64,000 nt of DNA from Actinoallomurus soli (lineage in GTDB: Bacteria; Actinomycetota; Actinomycetes; Streptosporangiales; Streptosporangiaceae), in assembly GCF_024055715.1 (NCBI RefSeq), contig NZ_JAMXMV010000026.1, positions 1 through 64,000 on the forward strand, in the 5' to 3' direction. Positions within the stretch are counted from its first letter, which is position 1, and each line of letters starts with the position of its first letter. The translations under genes were made by a program, and so were the position numbers. Shown here piece by piece: positions 7,018 through 15,737 of the stretch. The notes beneath the pieces were generated by a model. It worked only from the letters and a program-made list of their open reading frames with translations, did not search any database and was not told the DNA's origin.

Positions 7018-9321
7018 TCATTTCGGCGCCGAGTGCCCGGCCCGGCGGAGGTCCTCGGCGAGGCACCGGCCGGTATGCGATCCCTCGGCGGTGAGGAGGC
7101 CGTCCGGCCTGCCCTCGTACAGGACGCGCCCACCGTGCCGGCCGGCCTCCGGCCCCAGGTCGATGACCCAGTCGGCGTACTTGACGACGTCGAGGTCGTG
7201 CTCGATCACGATGACCGTGTTGCCGCCGTCCACCAGGCGGTCGAACAGGCGGAGCAGGCGGCGGGAGTCCGCCATGTGCAGCCCGGTGGTGGGCTCGTCG
7301 AAGACGTAGACGACGCCCCGGTCCCGCAGCCGGTGGGCGAGCTTGAGCCGTTGCCGTTCGCCGCCGGACAGGGTGGACAGCGGCTGCCCCAGGGTCAGGT
7401 AGCCGAGTCCCACCTCGCGGAGGAGGGAGAGCCTGCTGCGAATGCGGGCGTCGTCGAAGAAGCCGTGCGCATCCTCGGCCGTCATCGCGAGGACGTCGGC
7501 GATCGTCCTGCCCTGAAGCGTGTGACGCAGTGCCTCTTCGTTGTACCTGCGTCCGGCGCAGCGCTCGCACACGGTCGTCACCGGGTCCAGGAACGCCAGG
7601 TCCGTCTCGATGTATCCCCGGCCCTGGCATTCAGGGCACGCGCCGGTCGAGTTGAAGCTGAACAGTCCGGGGTCCGTGTCCGAGGTACGGGCGAACAACC
7701 GGCGGACGGCGTCCATCACGTCGAGGTACGTGGCCGGGGTGGAGCGCGTCGAGACGCCGATCGCGGACTGGTCCACCACGACGGTCTCCGGGTGCTGCGC
7801 CGTGAACACCTTGGAGATCAGGGTGCTCTTCCCGGATCCGGCCACGCCGGTCACGCAGGTCAGCACTCCGGTGGGAACGCCGACCGTGATGTCGCGCAGG
7901 TTGTGCAGGCCGGCGTTACGGATCGGCAGGGTGCCGGTGGGGGTTCGGTACTCCCCCTTCAACCCGGGCACGGTGAGGAGGCTCCGGCCGGTCGGCGTCC
8001 CGGCCCGGCGCAGCCCCTCGACGGTGCCTTCGTAGATCACCTGACCACCGTCGCCTCCCGCGCCCGGCCCCATGTCGACGACGTGGTCGGCGCTCTCGAT
8101 GACGGCCCGGTCGTGCTCGACGACCAGCACGGTGTTGCCCTTGTCGCGGAGGGCGCGCAGCAGGCCGGTCATCCGGCGCACGTCGCGCGGGTGCAGGCCG
8201 ACGCTGGGTTCGTCGAAGATGTAGGTGAGGTCGGCCAGGCTGCTGCGCAGGTGCCGTACCAGCTTCAGCCGTTGGGCCTCGCCGCCGGACAGGGTCGAGG
8301 TCTCCCGGTCCAGGCTGAGGTAACCGAGGCCGACCGCCTCCAGGCCTCGCAGGGCCGCCACGGCGGCCTCGGCGACGGGCCTGACGGCGGGCGCCTCGAT
8401 CCGGGCGAGCCGGGGGATCAGCTCACCGACCTCCAGGGCGGCGTAGTCGGCGATGTTGTCCCCGTCGATGCGCGAGTCCAGCGCCGCCCGGTTCAGGCGG
8501 GAGCCGCCGCAGACCGGGCATGGCCCCTCGACGACGACCTGTTCGACCGCCGTCCGATCCCTGGCCTTGAGACCGTCCAGCCCGTCCTTGAGATAGCGGC
8601 GTTCGAACCGGGGGACGATCCCCTCGTAGGCGTTCTTGTAGACGCCGTTGCGGCCCGTTCGGTCCACCGTGAACCCGCTGCCGTACAGCAGCAGTTCCCG
8701 GTCGGCGTCACTGAACTCACGGATCGGCAGATCCGGGTCGAACAGCCCGGACTCGGCGTACAGCTGCCACAGGAATGTGCCGGGCGCGAACGCCGGAAAC
8801 CGGATCGCGCCCTCGTTCAGGCTCTTGTCCTCGTCCAGCAGCCGGCCGAGGTCGACGCGGACCGTGGAGCCCAGGCCCTCGCACTCTTCGCACATCCCGC
8901 GCGGGTCGTTGAAGGAGTACGCGTGCGAGGGGCCGGCGCTGGGCCGTCCGTGGCGGGAGAACAGCACCCGCAGGATCGGGTTGATCTCGGTCATCGTGCC
9001 GACCGTCGACCGTGCGTTGCCGCCGACGGGCCGCTGGTCGATGACGACGGCCGTGGACAGGTTCTCGATGACCTCGGCGTCCGGTCGCTCGTACCGTGGC
9101 AGCCGGTTGCGGATGAACCACGGGAACGTCTCGTTCAGCTGCCGCTGCGACTCGACGGCGATCGTGCCGAAGACCATCGAGGACTTCCCCGAGCCGGAGA
9201 CGCCGGTGAAGACGGTCAGCCTGTGCTTCGGGATGCGCAGGTCCACGTTCTTGAGATTGTTCTGGCGGGCGCCGCCGAGGACGATCACGTCACCGGGATG
9301 AGCGCTCGGGTCATGCGTCAT
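7018..9321 (-). CDS. UvrA-like ABC ATPase of the short, drug-resistance (DrrC-like) class
   Basis: A 767-residue twin-ABC protein. Each half has a Walker A ([20 protein letters not shown]), a signature ([22 protein letters not shown]) and a Walker B ([26 protein letters not shown]). Zinc-binding cysteines are retained ([29 protein letters not shown]). It is about 180 residues shorter than repair UvrA, which fits loss of the UvrB-interaction and insertion region. This size is typical of DrrC, the daunorubicin self-resistance protein that removes intercalated drug from DNA. It is divergent from a MarR gene across a perfect palindrome, so it is probably drug-inducible. It is less likely to act in general nucleotide excision repair. 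Confidence 0.88.
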   Translation of the reverse strand: MTHDPSAHPGDVIVLGGARQNNLKNVDLRIPKHRLTVFTGVSGSGKSSMVFGTIAVESQRQLNETFPWFIRNRLPRYERPDAEVIENLSTAVVIDQRPVGGNARSTVGTMTEINPILRVLFSRHGRPSAGPSHAYSFNDPRGMCEECEGLGSTVRVDLGRLLDEDKSLNEGAIRFPAFAPGTFLWQLYAESGLFDPDLPIREFSDADRELLLYGSGFTVDRTGRNGVYKNAYEGIVPRFERRYLKDGLDGLKARDRTAVEQVVVEGPCPVCGGSRLNRAALDSRIDGDNIADYAALEVGELIPRLARIEAPAVRPVAEAAVAALRGLEAVGLGYLSLDRETSTLSGGEAQRLKLVRHLRSSLADLTYIFDEPSVGLHPRDVRRMTGLLRALRDKGNTVLVVEHDRAVIESADHVVDMGPGAGGDGGQVIYEGTVEGLRRAGTPTGRSLLTVPGLKGEYRTPTGTLPIRNAGLHNLRDITVGVPTGVLTCVTGVAGSGKSTLISKVFTAQHPETVVVDQSAIGVSTRSTPATYLDVMDAVRRLFARTSDTDPGLFSFNSTGACPECQGRGYIETDLAFLDPVTTVCERCAGRRYNEEALRHTLQGRTIADVLAMTAEDAHGFFDDARIRSRLSLLREVGLGYLTLGQPLSTLSGGERQRLKLAHRLRDRGVVYVFDEPTTGLHMADSRRLLRLFDRLVDGGNTVIVIEHDLDVVKYADWVIDLGPEAGRHGGRVLYEGRPDGLLTAEGSHTGRCLAEDLRRAGHSAPK

Positions 9322-9376
9322 GGGTTCGTCCCCCCAGGGGTCAGCAGACCGGTGAGACCGGACCGGCTGGACACGG

Positions 9377-9404
9377 GATATGGTTTCCGATTGGAAACCA
9401 TATC
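9377..9404. promoter_or_regulatory. Perfect palindromic operator between uvrA-like and marR genes
   Basis: GATATGGTTTCC and its exact reverse complement are separated by GATT. The 12-base arms are perfect. The site lies 56 bases upstream of the uvrA-like start and 96 bases upstream of the marR start. Size and position suit a MarR dimer controlling both divergent genes. Confidence 0.75.
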
Positions 9405-9499
9405 GGCGTCCGCCCTCACAGCCCTCGCTAAGCCGCGCGCCTAGGATTGATCAGTGCCGGCGGATCCGCCGTCCTCGTCATCCGAACCGGGGGTCCTCC

Positions 9500-10003
9500 A
9501 TGACGACATCCGGCACCCCACCGGAGATGCCTCTCGGCGAGCCCGACGAACTGGAGAACGCCCTGTCCCATCTCCAGTGCGTCCTGGTGGCCCGGCGGGC
9601 GCTGACCAACCCCGAAGGGGTCACCTGGCAGCAGTACGACGTGCTCGAACTCCTGCGCATCCGCGGGCCGATGATGCCCTCGGCGCTCAGCACGGCCCTC
9701 GGCGTCTCCCGGCAGACGATCTCCAAGGCCCTCCGGGTCCTCAAGGACCTCGGACTCGTCGGCCAGGAGACGGCCGGCGCGGACCGGCGCGAGCTGACCA
9801 CGTTCCTCACCGCGGAGGGGCGCTCCTTCCTCGCCCGTGTCGCGCACCAGCGCCGGGAGAACGCCCGGACCGTGACGGCCGCTCTCACGCCGGCCGAACG
9901 CGCGCTGTTCACGGAGCTCTGCGCGAAGGCGACGGCGGCGATCGAGGCACTCAGCGGCGACGGCGCGTCCCTGCGAGCCGCGTCCTCGGCCCCTTCACCG
10001 TGA
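9500..10003 (+). CDS. MarR family transcriptional regulator
   Basis: A 167-residue winged-helix regulator. The DNA-binding region is VLELLRIRGPMMPSALSTAL with GVSRQTISKALRVLKDLGLV, then the wing QETAGADRRELTTFLTAEGR. The flanking helices form the dimer interface. ATG 9500 was chosen over upstream in-frame starts because it follows a G-rich stretch and gives a normal MarR length. It is divergent from the uvrA-like ATPase with a perfect palindrome between them, so it probably represses both genes until a DNA-binding drug or phenolic ligand binds. A strong hairpin follows its stop. Confidence 0.9.
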   Translation: MTTSGTPPEMPLGEPDELENALSHLQCVLVARRALTNPEGVTWQQYDVLELLRIRGPMMPSALSTALGVSRQTISKALRVLKDLGLVGQETAGADRRELTTFLTAEGRSFLARVAHQRRENARTVTAALTPAERALFTELCAKATAAIEALSGDGASLRAASSAPSP

Positions 10004-10004
10004 A

Positions 10005-10036
10005 ACGGCGGCCGCCCCGATCGGGGCGGCCGCCGT
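10005..10036. terminator. Bidirectional hairpin terminator
   Basis: A perfect self-complementary 32-base stretch: arm 10005-10020 pairs fully with 10021-10036 (ACGGCGGCCGCCCCGA and its reverse complement). It lies two bases after the marR stop and 21 bases before the stop of the convergent symporter gene. There is no T-run, which is common for actinobacterial terminators. Confidence 0.8.
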
Positions 10037-10057
10037 CTGCGCGGGAGACCGACCGGG

Positions 10058-11677
10058 TCAGGCGAGCTCCGCCTCGATCTCGCGGCTGCCCGCGGCGACC
10101 CGGGGGTCGCCCTCGTCGGCGTAGTAGTCGTCGGCGCGGGTGGCGTCGACGCCGTCCGCGGCCTTGACCGCCTTGAGCACGAGGGTCGCGACGATGGCGA
10201 CGACCAGGTTCACGAGCAGCGCCAGCATGCCGACGTAGACCGTCACCTTGCTGTCGAACCCGAGATCGCTGAGCGGGTACGCCGAGCCGCCGAAGTGCGC
10301 CTTGTGGGTGGCGGGGTTCGGGATCCGGTACAGCATCCACAGTCCCGTCGCGAGGCCCGCGACCCAGCCGGCCATGAGGCCGCCGCGGTGGAACCAGCGG
10401 GTGATCAGACCGAGGCCGACCGCCGGGAGCGTCTGCAGGATGATGACGCCGCCGATCAGCTGCAGGTCGATGGAGAACTGCGGGTCGAGCAGCAGGATGC
10501 ACGCGACCGCGCCGACCTTGACGACCAGCGAGACCAGCTTGCTGACCTTCGCCTCCTCGGCCTCGCTCGCGTTCCGGCGGAAGTACTCCCGGTAGATGTT
10601 GCGGGTGAACAGGTTCGCGGCGGCGATCGACATGATCGCGGCGGGGACGAGCGCGCCGATGCCGACGGCCGCGTACGCCACGCCGGCGAACCAGCTCGGG
10701 AACATGTGGTCGAACAACAGCGGGACGACCGTGTTGCTGTCCGGCTTGCCGCCGGAGGTGAGCGGCTTGATGCCACCCGCGATGGCCATGTAGCCGAGCA
10801 GCGCGATCAGGCCGAGCACGAAGCTGTACGCCGGCAGCGCCGCCATGTTCCGCTTGATGACGTTGCGGTTCTTGCTGGCCAGCACGCCGGTGACGCTGTG
10901 CGGGTACAGGAACAGCGCCAGCGCCGAGCCGAGCGCGAGCATCGCGTAGTTGAGCTGGTTGTTCGCGTTCAGCAGGGTGCCGTCCGCCGGGGCCGGCGTC
11001 TTGTCGAACTTCGTCTGCGCGGCGCCGAAGATGTGGCCCCAGCCGCCGAGCTTGTGCGGGATGTACAGCACCGCGACGATGATCACGATGTAGATCAGCG
11101 CGTCCTTGATGAACGCGATCAGCGCGGGCGCCCGCAGGCCCGACTGGTAGGTGTAGGCCGCCAGGATCGCGAACGCGATCACGATCGGCCAGTGGCCGGT
11201 CACGCCCATCGCCTTCAGGGTCGCCTGGATGCCGACGAGCTGCAGCGCGATGTACGGCATCGTCGCGACGATCCCGGTGATGGCGATGAGCAGCGCGAGC
11301 AGCGGCGAGCCGAAACGGGCGCGGACGAAGTCGGCGGGTGTGACGAAGCCGTGCACGTGCGACACCGACCACAGGCGGATCAGCACGAGGAAGACCAGCG
11401 GGTAGACGACGACCGTGTACGGCACGGCGTAGAAGCCGGCCGCGCCGGCGCCGAACACCAGCGCGGGCACCGCGACGAACGTGTAGGCGGTGTACAGGTC
11501 ACCGCCGATGAGGAACCAGGTGATCCACGAGCCGAAGCTGCGGCCGCCCAGGCCCCACTCGTCGAGGGTGTGCATGCTGTCCGGGCGGCGCCAGCGGGCC
11601 GCCACGAAGCCCAGCGCGCTGACCAGGACGAAGAGGACGATGAAGACGATGAGTTCGGTGAGGTGTCGGCTGGACAT
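10058..11677 (-). CDS. mctP: Sodium:solute symporter, MctP-like monocarboxylate/acetate permease
   Basis: A 539-residue SSF-family carrier with about thirteen membrane helices, beginning HLTELIVFIVLFVLVSALGF. The family-typical early segments are LDEWGLGGRSFGSWITWFLI and GGDLYTAYTFVAVPALVFGA. MctP-type members take up short monocarboxylates such as acetate, propionate, lactate or pyruvate. Directly upstream is a DUF3311 protein, the usual small partner of this subgroup; the stop-to-start gap is three bases, with a GGAGG ribosome-binding site inside the upstream gene. The exact substrate is not readable from the sequence. The C-terminus is acidic and cytoplasmic. Confidence 0.88.
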   Translation of the reverse strand: MSSRHLTELIVFIVLFVLVSALGFVAARWRRPDSMHTLDEWGLGGRSFGSWITWFLIGGDLYTAYTFVAVPALVFGAGAAGFYAVPYTVVVYPLVFLVLIRLWSVSHVHGFVTPADFVRARFGSPLLALLIAITGIVATMPYIALQLVGIQATLKAMGVTGHWPIVIAFAILAAYTYQSGLRAPALIAFIKDALIYIVIIVAVLYIPHKLGGWGHIFGAAQTKFDKTPAPADGTLLNANNQLNYAMLALGSALALFLYPHSVTGVLASKNRNVIKRNMAALPAYSFVLGLIALLGYMAIAGGIKPLTSGGKPDSNTVVPLLFDHMFPSWFAGVAYAAVGIGALVPAAIMSIAAANLFTRNIYREYFRRNASEAEEAKVSKLVSLVVKVGAVACILLLDPQFSIDLQLIGGVIILQTLPAVGLGLITRWFHRGGLMAGWVAGLATGLWMLYRIPNPATHKAHFGGSAYPLSDLGFDSKVTVYVGMLALLVNLVVAIVATLVLKAVKAADGVDATRADDYYADEGDPRVAAGSREIEAELA

Positions 11678-11680
11678 GCC

Positions 11681-11914
11681 TCAGTCCTCCTTCGAACCCG
11701 GGTCGCGCCGCGTCATCAGGTACACGACGGTCGTCGCCGCGACGCCGAGGATGATGAACGCGAACTGAGCCCAGTAGAAGAAGGGGAATCCGGCGAGCCG
11801 TGGCTTGTCCTTGTTGAAGAGGAAGGTCAGGAGCGGCACGACGACCGGAAGGACGAGCAGCCAGTTCCAGGGGCTGCGATCGCCGCGACGAGGCCTGGGT
11901 GTCGTCTCGGCCAA
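11681..11914 (-). CDS. DUF3311 small membrane partner of the symporter
   Basis: A 77-residue protein with two hydrophobic segments (PWNWLLVLPVVVPLLTFLFN and WAQFAFIILGVAATTVVYLM), matching DUF3311. Two TTG codons could start it. I prefer 11914 because AAGGAGG lies seven bases upstream; the TTG at 11938 would put that site inside the coding region. DUF3311 genes almost always precede MctP-type symporters and are thought to help carrier assembly or activity, but no biochemical role is established. Confidence 0.85.
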   Translation of the reverse strand: MAETTPRPRRGDRSPWNWLLVLPVVVPLLTFLFNKDKPRLAGFPFFYWAQFAFIILGVAATTVVYLMTRRDPGSKED

Positions 11915-12197
11915 GGGGGGTCCTCCTTGGTGCGTCAATTACGCGATAAGGCCGCCCAGGGGGCATTCCGGGCAGCCGTAATCGGATTTCTCACCACGAA
12001 TTCCACCAGCGCTAAGTCTCGGTTAGGTCTCGGCAGCGTACGGCTTCGGCCTCTGACGTGCTCGGGAACGCGCGCCCCCGGCCGACGCCCCCGGGGGTGC
12101 CGCCGGTCGACGCCCCCCGGGAGGTGCGGCCGGGCTCCGTGGTCCGTGCGGATCGTGTCTCGGTGGCGTCGTCGCCGCCGAAGGGTTCCGTGCTAAC

Positions 12198-12230
12198 TTG
12201 GTCGAATGACCAACTTGGTCGATCGACCAA
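12198..12230. promoter_or_regulatory. Two tandem palindromic operators overlapping the TetR start codon
   Basis: TTGGTC-GAAT-GACCAA (12198-12213) and TTGGTC-GATC-GACCAA (12215-12230) have identical six-base arms and are spaced 17 bases apart. The ATG of the TetR gene (12206) falls inside the first. Binding there would block initiation directly, which points to tight autoregulation of a message with little or no 5' leader. Confidence 0.75.
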
Positions 12231-12814
12231 ATTCGCCACGCGGCGACCGCCGCCGTGAGCAGCTGGTGGCCGCCGGGGTCGCGTTGCTGCAGCGCGACGG
12301 ATGGCCCGGCGTCACGACGCGCGCCGTGGCCGAACACGCCGGCGCCCGCCCCGGTCTGATCCACTATCACTTCGGTGGCCTGCCCGGCCTGCACGCGGTG
12401 ATCTTCCGCCGTGCGACGGACCTCATCATCGAGCCGTTGGTCACCGAGCTCCTGGCGGCTCCGGACGAGCGGGCGGCGCTGGCGAGGATGCGGACGATGA
12501 TGCCCCGGGTCCCGGCGGACGAGGCGACGACCAGGCTGGCCGCGGAGCTGATCGTGGGCGCGACGCGCGACCCCGCCCTCGGTGTGGTCCTCCGAGACGA
12601 GCTTCGCCGGGCCCGTGCGCTGATCGCGGACCGTCTCGGGGAGTTGCATCCGGCCTGGCCGCCGGCCCGGCTCGCCGGGGTGGCCACCCTGATCACGGCC
12701 TCGATCGACGGGCTGATGCTGCACCACATGATCGACTGTGAGCTTCCGGCCCGCGAGGCGCTGTCCGCGGTGGGGGAGCTGCTGGGCCACGAGAACGACC
12801 ACGGAGAGGACTGA
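12206..12814 (+). CDS. TetR family transcriptional regulator
   Basis: A 202-residue repressor with its HTH near the N-terminus (REQLVAAGVALLQRDGWPGV, RAVAEHAGARPGLIHYHFGG) and a C-terminal TetR ligand domain. An in-frame stop at 12194 and the position of the HTH leave ATG 12206 as the only sensible start, yet there is no ribosome-binding site and the start sits within two operator palindromes; a leaderless transcript is likely. The first residues (MTNLVDRPN) are partly the coding sense of the operators. It is followed after four bases by a deazaflavin-type nitroreductase gene, so the pair probably forms an autoregulated operon. Confidence 0.87.
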   Translation: MTNLVDRPNSPRGDRRREQLVAAGVALLQRDGWPGVTTRAVAEHAGARPGLIHYHFGGLPGLHAVIFRRATDLIIEPLVTELLAAPDERAALARMRTMMPRVPADEATTRLAAELIVGATRDPALGVVLRDELRRARALIADRLGELHPAWPPARLAGVATLITASIDGLMLHHMIDCELPAREALSAVGELLGHENDHGED

Positions 12815-12818
12815 GATC

Positions 12819-13301
12819 GTGGAGATCGTCAAGCACGTCGCCCCGCCGACCGGGCTGCGCCGCAGGCTGTGGCGCCTTCCCATCGGTCTGTACCGCATCG
12901 GGCTCGGGCCGCTGCTGGGACACCGCGTCATGCTGCTCACCCACACCGGCCGCGTCTCCGGCCGTCGCCGTCAGGCCGTGATCGAGATCGTCGAGCACGA
13001 CGGACACGGCTACGTCGCGGCGTCCGGGTTCGGGAGCCGCGCGGACTGGTACCGCAACGTCATGGCCACGCCCGAGGTCACGATCCAGGTCGGCGGGCGG
13101 ACCATCCCGGCGACCGCCACGCCGCTCGACACCGATGAGGGCGCGAGGATCATGGCCGCGTACGCGCCGCGCCACCCGGCTGCGGCCCGGCGCCTGTGTC
13201 AGATCATGGGCTTCGCCGTCGACGGCAGCGTAGAGGACTACCGCGAGGTCGGGCGGCACATCCCGTTCGTGCGATTCGTGCCGCGTGGGAGCCGTGCCTG
13301 A
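12819..13301 (+). CDS. Deazaflavin (F420)-dependent nitroreductase family protein
   Basis: A 160-residue protein of the DUF385/Ddn family, related to F420-binding quinone reductases of mycobacteria. Typical features are the LLTHTGRVSGRRRQAVIEIV segment, GYVAASGFGSRADWYRNVMA (the conserved W-x-N stretch) and a terminal PFVRFVPR. GTG 12819 follows GGAGAGGACTGA; a longer reading from 12738 would overlap the TetR gene. Members use reduced F420 to reduce quinones, nitro compounds or similar electrophiles, often for redox or xenobiotic protection. The substrate is unknown. Coupling to the TetR gene suggests induction by the substrate. Confidence 0.85.
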   Translation: MEIVKHVAPPTGLRRRLWRLPIGLYRIGLGPLLGHRVMLLTHTGRVSGRRRQAVIEIVEHDGHGYVAASGFGSRADWYRNVMATPEVTIQVGGRTIPATATPLDTDEGARIMAAYAPRHPAAARRLCQIMGFAVDGSVEDYREVGRHIPFVRFVPRGSRA

Positions 13302-13308
13302 GGGTCCG

Positions 13309-13329
13309 CCGGGACGTGGCATGTCCCGG
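13309..13329 (+). terminator. Hairpin terminator after the TetR-nitroreductase pair
   Basis: CCGGGAC and GTCCCGG pair perfectly around a seven-base loop, seven bases after the nitroreductase stop and upstream of the trp leader promoter region. Confidence 0.6.
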
Positions 13330-13365
13330 TGGCGCCGCCGGACCGGACCGGGTAGCCTTCGGCCT

Positions 13366-13404
13366 ATGCGAACCCAGTCGACCCAGTGGTGGTGGCGCCG
13401 CTAG
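13366..13404 (+). CDS. trpL: Tryptophan leader peptide (MRTQSTQWWWRR)
   Basis: A 12-residue reading frame with three consecutive Trp codons (TGG TGG TGG), a hallmark of ribosome-mediated attenuation of trp genes. A TAGCCT -10-like hexamer at 13353-13358 lies seven bases upstream, so the peptide may be translated from a nearly leaderless transcript. The stop TAG falls in the loop of a perfect hairpin, and a second hairpin follows before the fused anthranilate synthase gene. Stalling at the Trp codons when charged tRNA-Trp is scarce would favour read-through. Too short for ordinary gene finding. Confidence 0.85.
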   Translation: MRTQSTQWWWRR

Positions 13405-13460
13405 GCGGCGCGGGTTACGCATTCTCTGACACCGCAGCGACCGCCTTCGTCCGGCGGTCG
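13395..13460 (+). promoter_or_regulatory. Trp attenuator structures
   Basis: The first hairpin is GCGCCGC-TAG-GCGGCGC at 13395-13411, with the leader-peptide stop codon as its loop. The second is CGACCGCC-(7)-GGCGGTCG at 13438-13460, a candidate terminator though it lacks a T-run. A ribosome stalled at the Trp codons (13387-13395) would cover the first stem. I did not resolve the alternative pairing that would form the anti-terminator. Confidence 0.65.
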
Positions 13461-13504
13461 TGTCACCTCTCCGCCGGAGAAGGCCCGACATCGAGGGGCC
13501 GATC

Positions 13505-15655
13505 GTGGAGACGACGACGGAGTATGTGACGGCGGGGGGCGTACACGTCACACGCACCGACACGCCGGTGGACCCGGCACGCAAGAGCGACGCGCTCGAC
13601 GTCCTCGTCGAGGCCGTGGGGACGCGTCGTGGCGGCGTGCTCAGCTCGGGCATGGAGTACCCCGGCCGGTACAGCCGGTGGCACATGGCCTACGTCGACC
13701 CCTGCCTGGAGATCGTCGCGCGCGGCCGCCGGCTCGCGGTCCGCGCCCTGAACGACCGCGGTCGCGTGCTCCTGCCCGCCGTCTCCGCGGCCGTGTCCGC
13801 CACCGGCGAGCCCGTGGACGTCCCCGACGGCATCGAGGTGTTCGTCCCCTCCACCGACGAGGTGTTCACCGAGGAGGAGCGCAGCCGCCGCCCCACCGTC
13901 TTCACCGCGCTGCGCGCCGTCACCGACCTGTTCCGCGGCGAGGACCCCCACCTCGGCCTGTACGGCGCCTTCGGCTACGACCTGGCCTTCCAGTTCGAGC
14001 CCATCCGGCTGAACATCGACCGCCCGGCCGACCAACGCGACCTCGTCCTCCACCTCGCCGACGAGATGATCGTCGTGGACCGCAAGCGCGAGACCTCGGC
14101 TCGCATGTCGTACGACTTCGAGATCGGCGGCGTCAGCACCCGCGGCCTGCCCCGGGGGACCGAGCCCACGCCCGTGCCCCGCGCCGCCGAGCTGCCGCCG
14201 CAGCCGACACCGGGCGCCTACGCCGACGTGGTCCGCGAGGCCAAGGAGAAGTTCATCCGCGGCGACCTGTTCGAGGTCGTGCCCGGCCACGTGATGTACG
14301 CGCCATGCGAAGAGCCGGCGGCGTTCTTCGAGCGGCTCCGGGTCACGAACCCGGCCCCGTACGAGTTCTTCTTCAACCTCGGTGAGGGCGAGTACCTCGT
14401 CGGAGCGTCCCCGGAGATGTTCGTGCGCGTCACCGGGGACCGCGTCGAGACCTGCCCGATCTCCGGGACGATCCGGCGCGGCGGCGACCCGCTCGAGGAC
14501 GCCGACAACATCCGCGAGCTGCTCAACTCGGCCAAGGACGAGTCCGAGCTGACCATGTGCACCGACGTCGACCGCAACGACAAGTCGCGGGTCTGCGTCC
14601 CCGGCAGCGTCAGGGTAATCGGCCGGCGGCAGATCGAGATGTACTCCCGGCTGATCCACACCGTCGACCACATCGAGGGCCGGCTGCGCCCGGGCTACGA
14701 CGCGCTCGACGCGTTCCTCACCCACATGTGGGCGGTCACCGTGACCGGCGCGCCCAAGACCTGGGCGATGCAGTTCATCGAGGACCACGAGGAGACGCCC
14801 CGCCGGTGGTACGGCGGCGCCGTCGGCTGCATCGGCTTCGACGGCTCCATGAACACCGGCCTGACGCTGCGCACCGCGCAGATCCGGGACGGCGTCGCCG
14901 CCGTACGCGCCGGAGCGACCCTGCTGTACGACTCCGACCCCGACGCCGAGGAGCGCGAGACCTACCTGAAGGCACGGGCGCTGCTCGAGGCGCTGTCCCC
15001 GTCCGGCCGGGACGAGACCGCCGGCGGCGCTCCGGCGCGTGAAGGCGCCGGCGAGGGGATGACCGTCCTGCTCGTCGACCACCAGGACTCCTTCGTCAAC
15101 ACGCTCGCGGACTACTTCCGGCAGCAGGGCGCGGACGTGACCACGCTCCGGTTCGGATTTCCGGACAAGATGCTGGATGAGATCCGGCCCGACCTGGTCG
15201 TGCTGTCGCCCGGCCCCGGACGGCCGGCCGACTTCGACACCGCCGGCCTGCTCGACGCCGTCTACGCCAGGGAACTCCCGGTGTTCGGCGTCTGCCTCGG
15301 CCTGCAGGCCATGGTCGAGCACGCGGGCGGTGAGCTCGCCCTGCTGCCCGAGCCCGCCCACGGCAAGCCGGGCCGGGTGGTCGTCGACGGCGGCGACCTG
15401 TTCGCCGGGCTGCCGGACGAGTTCACCGCCGCCCGCTACCACTCGCTGCACGCCAAGGCGGAGCAGGTCCGCGGCGGGTTCACGGCCACCGCGATGCTCG
15501 ACGACGTCGTCATGGCGATCGAGGACCCGGCCAACGGGCGCTGGGCCGTCCAGTTCCACCCGGAGTCCATCCTCACCGCCACCGGGGAGACCGGGCACCG
15601 GATCATCGCCAACCTGCTGCGCCTGTGCCGCGAGGCCCGCCGGCCTGTGGCATGA
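13505..15655 (+). CDS. trpEG: Fused anthranilate synthase TrpE-TrpG
   Basis: A 716-residue bifunctional enzyme converting chorismate and glutamine to anthranilate, the first step of tryptophan synthesis. Residues 1-510 form the chorismate-binding TrpE part (EYLVGASPEMFVRVTGDRVE, PISGTIRRGGDPLEDADN, CTDVDRNDKSRVC). A glutamine amidotransferase follows from about 518 (MTVLLVDHQDSFVN) with catalytic Cys597 in FGVCLGLQ and His/Glu in VQFHPES. GTG 13505 with an upstream GAGGGG is preferred to GTG 13460, which lies at the base of the attenuator hairpin. The fusion type is known from Rhizobium, Azospirillum and some actinomycetes. The Trp-rich leader argues for a role in primary tryptophan synthesis. 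Confidence 0.94.
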   Translation: METTTEYVTAGGVHVTRTDTPVDPARKSDALDVLVEAVGTRRGGVLSSGMEYPGRYSRWHMAYVDPCLEIVARGRRLAVRALNDRGRVLLPAVSAAVSATGEPVDVPDGIEVFVPSTDEVFTEEERSRRPTVFTALRAVTDLFRGEDPHLGLYGAFGYDLAFQFEPIRLNIDRPADQRDLVLHLADEMIVVDRKRETSARMSYDFEIGGVSTRGLPRGTEPTPVPRAAELPPQPTPGAYADVVREAKEKFIRGDLFEVVPGHVMYAPCEEPAAFFERLRVTNPAPYEFFFNLGEGEYLVGASPEMFVRVTGDRVETCPISGTIRRGGDPLEDADNIRELLNSAKDESELTMCTDVDRNDKSRVCVPGSVRVIGRRQIEMYSRLIHTVDHIEGRLRPGYDALDAFLTHMWAVTVTGAPKTWAMQFIEDHEETPRRWYGGAVGCIGFDGSMNTGLTLRTAQIRDGVAAVRAGATLLYDSDPDAEERETYLKARALLEALSPSGRDETAGGAPAREGAGEGMTVLLVDHQDSFVNTLADYFRQQGADVTTLRFGFPDKMLDEIRPDLVVLSPGPGRPADFDTAGLLDAVYARELPVFGVCLGLQAMVEHAGGELALLPEPAHGKPGRVVVDGGDLFAGLPDEFTAARYHSLHAKAEQVRGGFTATAMLDDVVMAIEDPANGRWAVQFHPESILTATGETGHRIIANLLRLCREARRPVA

Positions 15656-15737
15656 GGGACCGGCCGTACGGGCCCAGGCCGCGAGGTCCGGCGGCGGCCC
15701 TGGCTTGAGTGGCCGGCCGTACGGGCATTGATCAGGC

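Noticed and set aside
7033-9444. About 800-codon plus-strand open frame opposite the UvrA-like gene
   Set aside because: The minus strand carries complete Walker and signature motifs; the plus frame is low-complexity shadow.
13460-13504. GTG 13460 as start of trpEG
   Set aside because: It lies at the base of the second attenuator hairpin and has no ribosome-binding site; GTG 13505 follows GAGGGG.
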